A DNA stretch of 64,000 nucleotides from contig CAZHTC010000009.1 of the NCBI GenBank assembly GCA_964535575.1, positions 40,674-104,673 on the forward strand. Direction: 5' to 3'. The translations under genes were made by a program, and so were the position numbers. Source of the DNA: JAGPCK01 sp964535575 (GTDB lineage: Bacteria > Bacteroidota > Bacteroidia > UKL13-3). Under the pieces are notes generated by a model that ran no database searches, was not told the DNA's origin, and saw only the letters and a list, made by a program, of their open reading frames with translations. This document shows positions 34,110-42,569 of this stretch, one piece after another. The stretch's first letter is position 1; the number at the start of each line of letters is the position of its first letter.

Positions 34110-35549
34110 TTATTGGCTCATCCAATAGCCATTTACCTGCCAGTTGGCAATTTTAAAGGTAACTGCCGAATCGGAATGCGCTTGTAAATTGTATCCTATT
34201 GCTGCAAATGCCCCGGCTGATTCTCCTTCATCGGTTTCGGTTAAAATGAGCTGCACCTTGGGCTTCAAAAGTAATTCCTGCTGATTGGCATAATCCTTTA
34301 CACAATAGCGACTGTACACTTTACTGTCCCAGCAACACACCGATGCCCAGTTTCCTACTGCCGAAGTATGGTTTTGTTTAAGAGTTTGTTTAAAGTAAGC
34401 ATTGGCTTCCTTAATTTGAAAAGTCCTGTTAGAATACGATAAGGTTATCATGGTAAATCCGATGCCGAAAAGAAGCAGCGATGCTGCCTGCAGTACACGA
34501 GGAAGTTTAAATTCGTAAAGCAGTATAAAAAATACAAGCATATTAACCACCGCGGTACTTATAAGGTAGCGGCTGGGTAAATACACATTGATAAATTTTA
34601 CCAATTCCAGTGCGAGCCATACCACACAAAAGAGTAACAATGGATGTTCGGTAATTTTTTTTCTTTTCCAAAGCAGCACTGCCAGCAAAAAAACGGTAAA
34701 GTAAAACAGGTAAACACTATAGCCCATAAACACATCTTCTCTATACAGTTTATGCGTAAATTTTATCCGTTCCCATAAATCGTGCAGGTTATTGTCAAAT
34801 TTCAATTCGCTTTGTATGGAGGCAATTTTAGCTAAATAAATTTTATTGGGAAGGTACCACACCGCATAAAATAATAAGGCAATGCCAATTAAGCTGCATA
34901 CCGAAATGAACACTTGTTTTTTGAAAAAGTTTTTTTCTGTACCGGTGGTTGTCAGGAAAAGAATAGAAGTGGCAACCGGTAAAATAGCCGCAGCGTAAAC
35001 AAAAGAAATTTTCATGAATACAGCCACTACCAGCAGTGCATTCGCCAACAGCAGGTGTATTGTTTTTTTTGTTTCAATACTGTGATTGAAAACGGCAAGT
35101 GCAAGAAGCAAAAAGCAGATGGCCGGAATTTCGGTCATAGCCAAATGGCTGTAATGAAACACTACCGGGTTAAACAACAAGGCAGGTAAAATAATTCGGG
35201 TAAGGTGTTTAAATGTATCTAATCTGATAAGCACCATGAGCGTAATCATTACCAATAACAGAATGGTGAGGCGGGCTACTAACCAACCGGTGCCTGCAAT
35301 GAGAAAGGAGGGAAGAAGGAGTGCATTGAACAGAGGTGCGCGCAAAAAGGCATCGGTTTCGTGCAGGTTCCAGATACCCTGATTAAGCCAATTACGCAAT
35401 TGCAGGGTGTACAAGCCTTCATCGGTCCATGCTCCACGACTATGGGACAGGTTCAGGTCAGCATCTGCCTGCAGAAACGGAATTTGCGTGATAAAGAAAA
35501 ACAGAATAATGAAGTAAGGAAACCACTTATGCGCAATAAAGGAACGCAT
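34110..35549 (-). CDS. Integral-membrane GT-C glycosyltransferase-like protein
   Basis: A 479-residue protein with about ten hydrophobic segments and a soluble C-terminal tail. The first loop contains an acidic Asp-rich stretch (ADADLNLSHSRGAWTDEG) with DEG at about residue 43, typical of ArnT/PMT-type GT39/GT83-like enzymes that use lipid-linked sugars. Substrate not predictable; glycan transfer to lipid or protein in the envelope is expected. It follows pyrB by 4 bases, so the two share a transcript. Confidence 0.7.
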   Translation of the reverse strand: MRSFIAHKWFPYFIILFFFITQIPFLQADADLNLSHSRGAWTDEGLYTLQLRNWLNQGIWNLHETDAFLRAPLFNALLLPSFLIAGTGWLVARLTILLLVMITLMVLIRLDTFKHLTRIILPALLFNPVVFHYSHLAMTEIPAICFLLLALAVFNHSIETKKTIHLLLANALLVVAVFMKISFVYAAAILPVATSILFLTTTGTEKNFFKKQVFISVCSLIGIALLFYAVWYLPNKIYLAKIASIQSELKFDNNLHDLWERIKFTHKLYREDVFMGYSVYLFYFTVFLLAVLLWKRKKITEHPLLLFCVVWLALELVKFINVYLPSRYLISTAVVNMLVFFILLYEFKLPRVLQAASLLLFGIGFTMITLSYSNRTFQIKEANAYFKQTLKQNHTSAVGNWASVCCWDSKVYSRYCVKDYANQQELLLKPKVQLILTETDEGESAGAFAAIGYNLQAHSDSAVTFKIANWQVNGYWMSQ

Positions 35550-35553
35550 ACAC

Positions 35554-36477
35554 TTATCCTTGTGCTGCCAGCAGGTATAATACGGCCATGCGAATGGCTA
35601 CTCCGTTTTCTACCTGTTGTAAAATGATGGATTGATCGGAGTCGGCTACTTCACTGGTAATTTCTACCCCGCGGTTAATAGGGCCCGGGTGCATAATGGT
35701 AATTTTTTTACCAAGCGAATCAAGCAGGGGTTTATCTAATCCGTAGAGCATGGAATATTCCCTGAGGCTTGGGAAATATTTAATTTCCTGTCGCTCCAGC
35801 TGAATGCGGAGCATATTCGCCACATCGCACCATTCAAGCGCTTTGCGCAGGTTGTGTTCAACCTGTACTCCAAGTTCGCTGATATGTTTTGGGATTAGGG
35901 TTGTTGGGCCGCATACCATTACTTTGGCCCCCAGTTTTTGCAGGCAAAGTATATTGGATAAGGCAACGCGTGAGTGCAGAATATCTCCCACAATCACTAC
36001 TTTTTTCCCCTTTACATCTCCAAGTTTTTCGCGTATCGAATAAGCATCGAGCAGAGCCTGTGTTGGGTGTTCATGTGTACCGTCACCTGCGTTTACAATC
36101 TGGGCGTCTATATGTTTGGCTAAAAATTTACTTGCACCTGCCGATGGATGCCGCATCACCACCATATCTACTTTCATGCTCAGTATATTGTTTACCGTAT
36201 CAATAAGTGTTTCTCCTTTTGAAACGGAAGAGGAAGAGGATGCAAAGTTGATGGTATCGGCCGAGAGTCGTTTTTCGGCAAGTTCAAATGAAATGCGGGT
36301 ACGGGTGGAGTTTTCAAAAAATATATTAGCAATGGTGATATCCCGTAGTGAAGGTACTTTTTTAATGGGGCGGTTAATTACAGCTTTAAAATTATCAGCG
36401 GTTTCAAAAATCTGCTGAATATCTTCAACGGTTAAATCTTTGATTCCAATCAGGTGTCGTGTGCTTAATTTACTCAT
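35554..36477 (-). CDS. pyrB: Aspartate carbamoyltransferase catalytic chain
   Basis: A 307-residue enzyme joining carbamoyl phosphate and aspartate, the second step of UMP synthesis. Motifs: FFENSTRTRISFELA (carbamoyl-phosphate site) near residue 54, MRHPSAGAS, HEHPTQALLDAYSI near residue 132, VVIVGDILHSRVA and HPGPINRGVE near the C-terminus. No PyrI regulatory chain is adjacent, so it may work as the unregulated trimer. The start at 36477 overlaps the pyrR stop (ATGA), giving translational coupling. Confidence 0.95.
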   Translation of the reverse strand: MSKLSTRHLIGIKDLTVEDIQQIFETADNFKAVINRPIKKVPSLRDITIANIFFENSTRTRISFELAEKRLSADTINFASSSSSVSKGETLIDTVNNILSMKVDMVVMRHPSAGASKFLAKHIDAQIVNAGDGTHEHPTQALLDAYSIREKLGDVKGKKVVIVGDILHSRVALSNILCLQKLGAKVMVCGPTTLIPKHISELGVQVEHNLRKALEWCDVANMLRIQLERQEIKYFPSLREYSMLYGLDKPLLDSLGKKITIMHPGPINRGVEITSEVADSDQSIILQQVENGVAIRMAVLYLLAAQG

Positions 36478-37025
36478 TTGTTTTCGATATTCGTTATTAA
36501 CCAAACTGCATCCTTAGTTCCGGTTTGTTTGAGGTCAACCACCACTTTATCATTATTGCGCGAGTCAACCACATGCCCCACGTAGGTGGCTTCAATAGGT
36601 AATTCCCTGCTGTATCTGCGGTCAATAAGCACCATTAGTTCTACTGACGAGGGGCGGCCAAAAGCCGTGAGCGCATCCATGGCTGCCCGAATGGTGCGCC
36701 CGGTGAAGAGCACATCATCAATTAAAATCACATTTTTGTTTTCTATTATGAAATCAATTTTCTGCTCACTTGGTATCAGCACCGATTCTCTTCTCCTGAA
36801 ATCATCCCGGTAAAAGGTAATATCCAGCTCCCCGTAAAGGAGATTTTGGTTGCCGGTTATTTCTTTCATGCGCTGGTGAATTCTGCGCGAAAGCAGTACC
36901 CCCCGGGGTTGCAGCCCTACAATGGCTGAATCATTAAATCCGTTGTGATTTTCGATTAACTGATGGCAAAGCCTGTCGATGATTATCGAAAGCCTTTTTT
37001 GGTCAAGAAGCAGTTTTTCTTTCAT
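36474..37025 (-). CDS. pyrR: PyrR bifunctional regulator / uracil phosphoribosyltransferase
   Basis: A 183-residue PRTase-fold protein. The PRPP loop is NVILIDDVLFTGRTIRAAMDAL near residue 98, and AIVGLQPRGVLLSRRI and LYGELDITFYRDDFRRRE are typical PyrR segments. PyrR in Firmicutes binds the pyr leader RNA; in this lineage, with no visible leader attenuator between the EVE gene and pyrR (1-base gap), the RNA-binding role is untested and a PRTase role is equally possible. Overlaps pyrB by 4 nt. The start at 37025 follows the EVE stop by 1 base. Confidence 0.92.
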   Translation of the reverse strand: MKEKLLLDQKRLSIIIDRLCHQLIENHNGFNDSAIVGLQPRGVLLSRRIHQRMKEITGNQNLLYGELDITFYRDDFRRRESVLIPSEQKIDFIIENKNVILIDDVLFTGRTIRAAMDALTAFGRPSSVELMVLIDRRYSRELPIEATYVGHVVDSRNNDKVVVDLKQTGTKDAVWLITNIENK

Positions 37026-37026
37026 A

Positions 37027-37437
37027 TTATTTCCTTTCCGAGTGTGCCAGAAGAATGTCAAACTCTTCCGGTTTTATAGGTATCACCGATAGCCGTCCCT
37101 GCTTTACCAAAGCAATATTTTGTAACCGTTTATCTTCCTTTATCTGTGCTAATGTAACTGGTTTTTTTAATTTCTTAAACGGGGCAAAGTCTACCGCCAC
37201 CCAGTTGGGGTCGGTGGTGGTGGGATCCTGGTAATGTTCTTTTACCACTTTAGCAATGCCTACTATTTCTTTTCCTTCATTGCTGTGATACCACAAAACC
37301 AAATCGCCCTTTTTCATTTCTCTCAGGTTGTTTCGTGCCTGGTAGTTGCGTACTCCATCCCAGAAAGTTTTTTTATCTTTCTCAAACATCTCCCACGAGT
37401 ATTTAAAAGGTTCCGATTTAACAAGCCAATAATTCAT
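37027..37437 (-). CDS. EVE-domain protein
   Basis: A 136-residue protein that is a single EVE domain, a PUA-like fold that binds modified nucleic-acid bases. It starts MNYWLVKSEPFKYSWEMF and has WDGVRNYQARNNLREMKKGDLVLWYHSN near residue 27 and VAVDFAPFKKLKKPV. It is the first gene of a minus-strand run: EVE, pyrR, pyrB, glycosyltransferase. Stand-alone EVE proteins are generally of unknown physiology; the link to pyrR-pyrB is positional. Confidence 0.88.
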   Translation of the reverse strand: MNYWLVKSEPFKYSWEMFEKDKKTFWDGVRNYQARNNLREMKKGDLVLWYHSNEGKEIVGIAKVVKEHYQDPTTTDPNWVAVDFAPFKKLKKPVTLAQIKEDKRLQNIALVKQGRLSVIPIKPEEFDILLAHSERK

Positions 37438-37470
37438 ACTTCAAATATTTAAATAACCCCTTAAACGGCA

Positions 37471-37502
37471 AAAAAAAATCCCACCGAAGCGGGATTTTTT
37501 TT
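37471..37502 (-). terminator. Terminator of rpsA
   Basis: On the minus strand AATCCCGC-TTCG-GTGGGATT forms an 8-bp stem (one G-T pair) closed by a UUCG tetraloop, followed by eight or more T residues. It begins 26 bases after the rpsA stop. Confidence 0.9.
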
Positions 37503-37527
37503 GTGATATGAAGAGGAAGTTCCTCAT

Positions 37528-39360
37528 TTATTGATTTTCTCCTTCTTGGTTTTCAGTCACTGAATTGCCTTCCATTTTTGATTTCAACTCGCTAAGCGCG
37601 TCAATTTCAGCGAAGGTTGATTTTTCGTTGGAAGAAGAGATTTTCTTAGCGGCTTTTGAAGCTTTTTTCTCCTCGTTTTTACGGGCAGTTTCGGCTTCAG
37701 CCATCTTTGTTTTTTCTGCTTCTTTCCAAAGGGCAGTGTGTGAAAGTACAATTCTGCGGTTTTCCTTGTTGAACTCAGTTACCACCAGATCAATGTTCTC
37801 ATCTTCTTTTGCGGTGGTTCCATCTGCTTTCTGCAATTGTTTTACAGGAGCGTAACCTTCCACACCGTATTGAAGTGCGATGGTGGCTGATTTATCTTCA
37901 ATTTTCAATACTGTTCCGGGATGTACCGATCCGGTAGTGAAAATGGTTTCAAAAGTATCCCAAGGATTTTCGTCCATTTGTTTGTGGCCAAGGCTCAACC
38001 GTCTGTTTTCGGTATCCACCTCAAGTACCACCACATCCAGCTCCTGATCTTTCTTCACAAACTCGGCAGGGTGTTTTATTTTCTTGGTCCAGCTAAGGTC
38101 TGATACGTGTACCAGTCCGTCAACTCCGGCTTCAAGTTCTACAAATAAACCGTAGTTGGTAAGGTTGCGAACTACGCCTTTGTGCTTGGTACCTACGGCA
38201 TATTTATCGGCAATGCTGCCCCATGGATCAGGAGTGAGTTGCTTAATGCCCAGAGACATTTTGCGCTCATCTTTATCCAATGTTAAAATAACCGCTTCAA
38301 TTTCGTCACCTACTTTAAGGAAGTCCTGAGGATTGCGCAGGTGTTGGCTCCAGCTCATTTCTGAAACGTGAATCAACCCTTCAATACCAGGGGCTATTTC
38401 CAAGAATGCACCGTAATCGGCTACCGTTACAATTTTGCCTTTTACTTTTTCACCTACTTTAATGGTTTCGGCTAAGGTATCCCACGGATGGGCGGTGAGT
38501 TGTTTTAAGCCAAGGGAGATACGTTTTTTCTCATCATCGAAATCGAGCACCACCACGTTGATTTTCTGATCAAGTTTAAGCACTTCCTCCGGATGGTTGA
38601 TACGTCCCCAGCTGATATCGGTGATGTGAAGCAATCCGTCCAGTCCACCCAGGTCGATGAACACACCAAAAGAGGTCATGTTTTTCACTGTACCTTCCAG
38701 TACCTGACCTTTTTCGAGTTTCGACAGAATGTCTGACTTTTGCGCTTCCAGATCCTCTTCAATTAATACTTTATGAGAGATCACCACATTTTTGAATACG
38801 TGGTTAATTTTAACCACTTTAAACTGCATGTTCTGTCCTACAAAAATGTCGTAATCGCGAATAGGTTTGGTGTCGATTTGTGATCCGGGCAAGAATGCAT
38901 CAATACCCATTACATCTACAACCAATCCGCCTTTTGTTCTTGATTTAACGAAACCGGTAACGATTTCATCATTTTCCTGTGCTTTCACAATGTTTTCCCA
39001 CGCTCTTTCGCCAATGGCTTTTTTGCGTGAAAGAACCAACTGACCGTTTTTGTCTTCAGTTGTTTCGATAAGCACTTCCACTTCCATTCCCGGTTTTACT
39101 TCCGAAATATCGCGGAATTCTGAGAGGGGAATTAATCCATCTGATTTAAACCCGATGTTTAATACCACTTCTTTGTCGGTTTTACCAACTACTACACCCT
39201 TAACGATTTCTCGTTCTACGATGGTGTTCAAGGTTTTTTCGTAGAGATTGGAGAGCTTTTCACGCTCATCACTTGAGTAAGTAGAGAAGCCTTCTTTGTC
39301 CATGCTCCAATCGAAATCCGAATCGGGAGCTGTTGTTTGTGTGTTTTGTTTTTGTGTCAA
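37528..39360 (-). CDS. rpsA: 30S ribosomal protein S1
   Basis: A 610-residue protein with six S1 (OB-fold) domains from about residue 45 to 560. Repeated signatures are visible: GLVVDVMGIDAFLPGSQ, FGVFIDLGGLDGLLHI, YGAFLEIAPGIEGLIHVSEMSW, YGLFVELEAGVDGLVHVSDLSW. An acidic, Lys-rich tail (residues about 560-610) follows. It unwinds mRNA and promotes initiation. The start codon is TTG at 39360, supported by a strong Shine-Dalgarno sequence at correct spacing. No in-frame ATG lies close upstream. Confidence 0.95.
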   Translation of the reverse strand: MTQKQNTQTTAPDSDFDWSMDKEGFSTYSSDEREKLSNLYEKTLNTIVEREIVKGVVVGKTDKEVVLNIGFKSDGLIPLSEFRDISEVKPGMEVEVLIETTEDKNGQLVLSRKKAIGERAWENIVKAQENDEIVTGFVKSRTKGGLVVDVMGIDAFLPGSQIDTKPIRDYDIFVGQNMQFKVVKINHVFKNVVISHKVLIEEDLEAQKSDILSKLEKGQVLEGTVKNMTSFGVFIDLGGLDGLLHITDISWGRINHPEEVLKLDQKINVVVLDFDDEKKRISLGLKQLTAHPWDTLAETIKVGEKVKGKIVTVADYGAFLEIAPGIEGLIHVSEMSWSQHLRNPQDFLKVGDEIEAVILTLDKDERKMSLGIKQLTPDPWGSIADKYAVGTKHKGVVRNLTNYGLFVELEAGVDGLVHVSDLSWTKKIKHPAEFVKKDQELDVVVLEVDTENRRLSLGHKQMDENPWDTFETIFTTGSVHPGTVLKIEDKSATIALQYGVEGYAPVKQLQKADGTTAKEDENIDLVVTEFNKENRRIVLSHTALWKEAEKTKMAEAETARKNEEKKASKAAKKISSSNEKSTFAEIDALSELKSKMEGNSVTENQEGENQ

Positions 39361-39368
39361 ATTTTTAT

Positions 39369-39376
39369 CCTCCTTT
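39369..39376 (-). promoter_or_regulatory. rpsA: Strong Shine-Dalgarno sequence of rpsA
   Basis: On the minus strand AAAGGAGG stands 8 bases before the TTG start codon at 39360. It is close to a perfect anti-anti-SD match and decides the start. Most starts in this window have no such sequence. Confidence 0.85.
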
Positions 39377-39457
39377 GCTTAAAAAAGCCCGCGAATATAC
39401 GTTAAATCATGTTGATGTCAAGCGTATTCTGGAATAAAAAGGCAGAAAAAATAGCTA

Positions 39458-40156
39458 TTAATCGGCTTTTGCCGACCCCTGATGAATGGTTTGAAGTGCG
39501 TAATGAAGTGCTAAATTAAACTGTTCTTCTCTGGTAATATGCGAGTTGTCAATCTCAATGGCATTGGCTGCTTTCACCAGAGGCCCTACTTTGCGGGTGG
39601 TATCTATCAGGTCGCGGCTCAATACATTCTGATATACTTCTTCAAAGCTCGATCCGTCTCCTTTAGCCATTAATTCTTCAAACCTGCGCTGGGCGCGAAT
39701 ACGCGGTTCGGCTGTCATAAACAGTTTCAGCTCGGCATCCGGAAATACTACCGTACCAATATCACGTCCGTCCATTACTACCCCTTTGTCTTTTCCAAGG
39801 TATTGTTGTTGCGCCACCATGGCCTGCCTTACTTCGGCAATACTACTCATGGGGCTAACCAAATTGGAGATTTGCATGGTGCGTATTTCCCGCTCTACGT
39901 TTCCTTCATTAAGGTAAGTCTCCTGCAGTCCATTTACCGGATTAATTCTGAATTCTATTTTTATATGTCTTAGTGCATCAACTACGGCTGGTATATTCTC
40001 AGGACTTATGTCATTTTCCAGCATGTACAGGGTAGCCGCCCTGTACATGGCTCCACTGTCAATATAAGTATAGCCCAACTCCAAAGCCAGCTGTTTGGCT
40101 AAAGTACTTTTTCCACAACTGGAGTACCCGTCAATAGCAATTGTAATTCGTTTCAT
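39458..40156 (-). CDS. cmk: Cytidylate kinase
   Basis: A 232-residue kinase converting CMP/dCMP to CDP/dCDP. P-loop GYSSCGKST (residues 9-17), YTYIDSGAMYRAAT near residue 30, GVVMDGRDIGTVVFPDAELK near residue 126 and a LID with RRFEEL are visible. GYSSCGKS has Ser-Ser-Cys in place of the more common PAGSGKS, as often in Bacteroidota. It overlaps porQ by one base and is upstream of rpsA, separated by 97 bases. Confidence 0.94.
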   Translation of the reverse strand: MKRITIAIDGYSSCGKSTLAKQLALELGYTYIDSGAMYRAATLYMLENDISPENIPAVVDALRHIKIEFRINPVNGLQETYLNEGNVEREIRTMQISNLVSPMSSIAEVRQAMVAQQQYLGKDKGVVMDGRDIGTVVFPDAELKLFMTAEPRIRAQRRFEELMAKGDGSSFEEVYQNVLSRDLIDTTRKVGPLVKAANAIEIDNSHITREEQFNLALHYALQTIHQGSAKAD

Positions 40157-41220
40157 TATTCCATTTTTGGGTTTGGCTGTATCTTTCTCTTTTTTCTGAA
40201 ATCATTCAGATTGGCCGAGAAACTGAAATGATTGGTGTTTTGACCCACATAAAAAGAAGAACTGCCATAACTGATTAAAAACCGATTGATGCGAATGCCA
40301 AACCCCCAGGCAAAACCCACCATCCCGCGTTTGCCTTCAATGGTCATCTCTTTTCTGCGCATATGATTGTACCCAAATCTGAAATGAAAATTCTTAGATA
40401 ATAATAATTCCGACCCTATTATGATATGACGCATGGCTTTATCGGCTATGGTAACTTTTTCAACCACAGGCTCACCGGTAGCCAGGTCAGTTTGTTGTCC
40501 GGGTTTATTGGGATTGTAATAGGTTAAATCAAATTTCTGCAGGTTGTGGGCAGTTACCGATAGGCGCAGGGGCATATGTTTTAACTTTTTTGAGAAGCCT
40601 GCCTGTATTTCAAAAGGGAGTTTTTCCCGGTTTCCTTTGGTGTAGGTGGTGAGTTGGTATCCTATATTTTTTACAACCAACCCGGCTGTAAAAAGCGAAT
40701 CGGTACTTTGGTAAGCTCCACCCCAATCGGTGGCCACACCGATTGATTTAGCCACATTCATATTGGAGTAAATCATTTTAAGGGATGCCCCATAAGCAAA
40801 ATGTTTAAACTGCCGGCCATAGCTCAATTGCAGGTTGTATTCTCCTGCTGTAAAAGTTCCGGTAGGCACGCCCGTAGCCGTGGCTCCCTGAAATTTTCCA
40901 TAATTGATGTACTGCAACCCAACACTGCAGGTGCCGGGGCCATAGCCAAAAGCATAAGCTACATACCCCAGATTGATATCGCTGATGAAATTAACGGTGT
41001 TAAAGGCAACCTGTCCGTGCATTTTATCGCTGAGTAAGGCCGGGTTTTGCAAGGCGAGGTTCAGGTCTTTATCCCATATACTCACATTTACCCCACCCAA
41101 AGCAGCTACCCGGGCCGAGGGATGCAAATTCATAAATTTATAAATACCCGATGCCGCCACCTGAGCCCGGCATTGGCCAATGGTATACATAAACACGAGT
41201 AGAAAAGTGGTAAGGCGCAT
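40156..41220 (-). CDS. porQ: Type IX secretion system protein PorQ
   Basis: A 354-residue outer-membrane beta-barrel-like protein. A signal peptide (ending QCRAQ) precedes the characteristic start YKFMNLHPSARVAALGGVNVS, then DKDLNLALQNPALL and GYVAYAFGYG. PorQ is needed with PorU, PorV and PorZ for removal of the C-terminal sorting domain and attachment of cargo. It is a marker that the deiminase at 19452 can be exported by T9SS in this organism. It shares a one-base overlap with cmk. Other T9SS genes are outside the window. Confidence 0.88.
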   Translation of the reverse strand: MRLTTFLLVFMYTIGQCRAQVAASGIYKFMNLHPSARVAALGGVNVSIWDKDLNLALQNPALLSDKMHGQVAFNTVNFISDINLGYVAYAFGYGPGTCSVGLQYINYGKFQGATATGVPTGTFTAGEYNLQLSYGRQFKHFAYGASLKMIYSNMNVAKSIGVATDWGGAYQSTDSLFTAGLVVKNIGYQLTTYTKGNREKLPFEIQAGFSKKLKHMPLRLSVTAHNLQKFDLTYYNPNKPGQQTDLATGEPVVEKVTIADKAMRHIIIGSELLLSKNFHFRFGYNHMRRKEMTIEGKRGMVGFAWGFGIRINRFLISYGSSSFYVGQNTNHFSFSANLNDFRKKRKIQPNPKME

Positions 41221-41486
41221 CAGTTTTCAAAAATATGGAATATAACGCAACCTTTTCAGGAAAATTGCCAAAGCGCCTGAAACCAACTCACCTGCGTAGA
41301 TGATGCGTTAAGCGGCAGTGCCTGCACCGATGATAATAGGCGACCAGTCATCCGTAAATTCTAGGAGTACGATGGTGCTAAGTTATACCGAGCACCAATA
41401 TTTCATTTGCAGTTTAATAAGTCAAATCAATTCAAATGCTTTACTTTTGTTTTACGAGTAATAAATTTCTGAATTAATGAAAGAGA
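41221..41486. other. Non-coding spacer with no recognised element
   Basis: Between the porQ start and the two palindromes. No supported gene. The segment CAGTGCCTGCACCG is mildly palindromic, but no family is recognised. Confidence 0.4.
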
Positions 41487-41518
41487 GCGTTGAACTTGTC
41501 TGCCTTTGGTAGAAACGC
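41487..41518. repeat. Palindrome with conserved core, unit 1
   Basis: GCGTT (41487-41491) pairs with AACGC (41514-41518) around GAACTTGTCTGCCTTTGGTAG. The same core, with a few substitutions, occurs in unit 2, but with different outer arms. Confidence 0.75.
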
Positions 41519-41528
41519 AAAACAAAAA

Positions 41529-41571
41529 GGTACTCGTTGCACCTGTCCGCCCACTGGTGGAAACGAGTACC
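41529..41571. repeat. Palindrome with conserved core, unit 2
   Basis: GGTACTCGTT (41529-41538) pairs perfectly with AACGAGTACC (41562-41571). The inner part GCACCTGTCCGCCCACTGGTG is a variant of the unit 1 core. The stem is extended by 5 bp relative to unit 1. Confidence 0.8.
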
Positions 41572-41689
41572 AGTTGGGGGGGGCTGATAACGAAAAACTT
41601 ACAGAAGAATTTGAAAATAAGGTTAGGCAGTTTTATATGATTTCACCTAAAAAAGCAATAAAAGGCAAAGCGGTTTCACATCAATAATA

Positions 41690-42241
41690 ATGATAATGAA
41701 AGAAGTCTTAATTATTACCTTAATATCAATTTTATTCATTACGTCATGTAAAATGAAGCAAACTGATATCAATAAAACTAAAACTATCAATGTGCAAAAA
41801 AGAGTTGATGAGTATGTTGAATATCTAAAATCCCAACACGTGGACACTATCTTAATTTATGGGAATTATTGCATTAACTGCATCAATGGTTTTGACGAAA
41901 ATGCAATTGTAATTTATCGAATGAAAAATGAATCTTATTCTAAAGCATTTGATAATTATCGAGGAGTATCTGATTCATCTACTCATTATAGTGATGCTTT
42001 ATTCTTTTATCTTGATTATAAGGCCGAAATTGATAGTCTTGTTAAGATTAAGCCTGAGAAAATGGGTAGCGGCCATGGGCAATATACTTATTTTAAAACA
42101 ATTGTTAACAACGAGGTTTTAGTGAAAGATTTCTTTTTTACTAAAACGCCAGCTATATATGAAACCAAACTATGGTTTTTATTCAAAATATTGGATAGTG
42201 AGCATTTTTACCTTTACAGAATGAGTAAATATCAGAGGTAG
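41690..42241 (+). CDS. Predicted lipoprotein of unknown function
   Basis: A 183-residue protein with lipobox FITSC (Cys near residue 20) after a hydrophobic segment, so a lipoprotein is likely. The mature part is Lys- and Asn-rich, contains GNYCINCINGFDENAIVIYRM with two close Cys, and a DYKAEIDSLVKIKPEKMG helix. I do not recognise a family. Base composition is visibly more AT-rich than in nearby core genes. It stands between the palindromes and a second orphan lipoprotein. ATG 41690 or 41696 are both possible starts. Confidence 0.65.
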   Translation: MIMKEVLIITLISILFITSCKMKQTDINKTKTINVQKRVDEYVEYLKSQHVDTILIYGNYCINCINGFDENAIVIYRMKNESYSKAFDNYRGVSDSSTHYSDALFFYLDYKAEIDSLVKIKPEKMGSGHGQYTYFKTIVNNEVLVKDFFFTKTPAIYETKLWFLFKILDSEHFYLYRMSKYQR

Positions 42242-42569
42242 GGTGGTAGTGTTCGATATTGGTAGTGTACGATACACCCCTAGCTGTCGCAAGTTTATAA
42301 CTTGTGACAAGAAATAACTAAAGTTTTTAACTTCAGCAACCGAAGATTATATTGGTAAAAGTGGGCTACTAAAAATTGAATTGTTGTTTTAAATTTGAAT
42401 CATGAGATTGAACAGGCATCCGCTTCAAGATGCAATCTTGATTTATTATGTCTCACAGGTTACATCCCGAATGTGTCGGGACTTAAAGAACTTGCGAGAG
42501 CAAGGGGAAAGATTATTTACAGATCGATAATCACCGCCAACAAAATTTCATATTTAAAAGGTAAAAAAA
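42242..42569. other. Spacer with short inverted repeats
   Basis: Contains AAGTTTATAACTT (about 42290-42302), AAAGTTTTTAACTT and TCCCGAATGTGTCGGGA (42465-42481). A GTGGTAGTGTTCG segment just after the first lipoprotein stop recurs after the second lipoprotein (about 43232-43244). No gene is supported. Confidence 0.55.

Noticed and set aside
36474..37440. PyrR-binding leader or attenuator upstream of pyrR
   Set aside because: Only one base separates the EVE stop from the pyrR start, leaving no space for the anti-antiterminator structure known from Firmicutes.
41490..41687. 65-codon frame covering the two palindromes
   Set aside because: Its first half is the hairpin sequence. The C-terminal half has some protein-like composition but no recognised motif.
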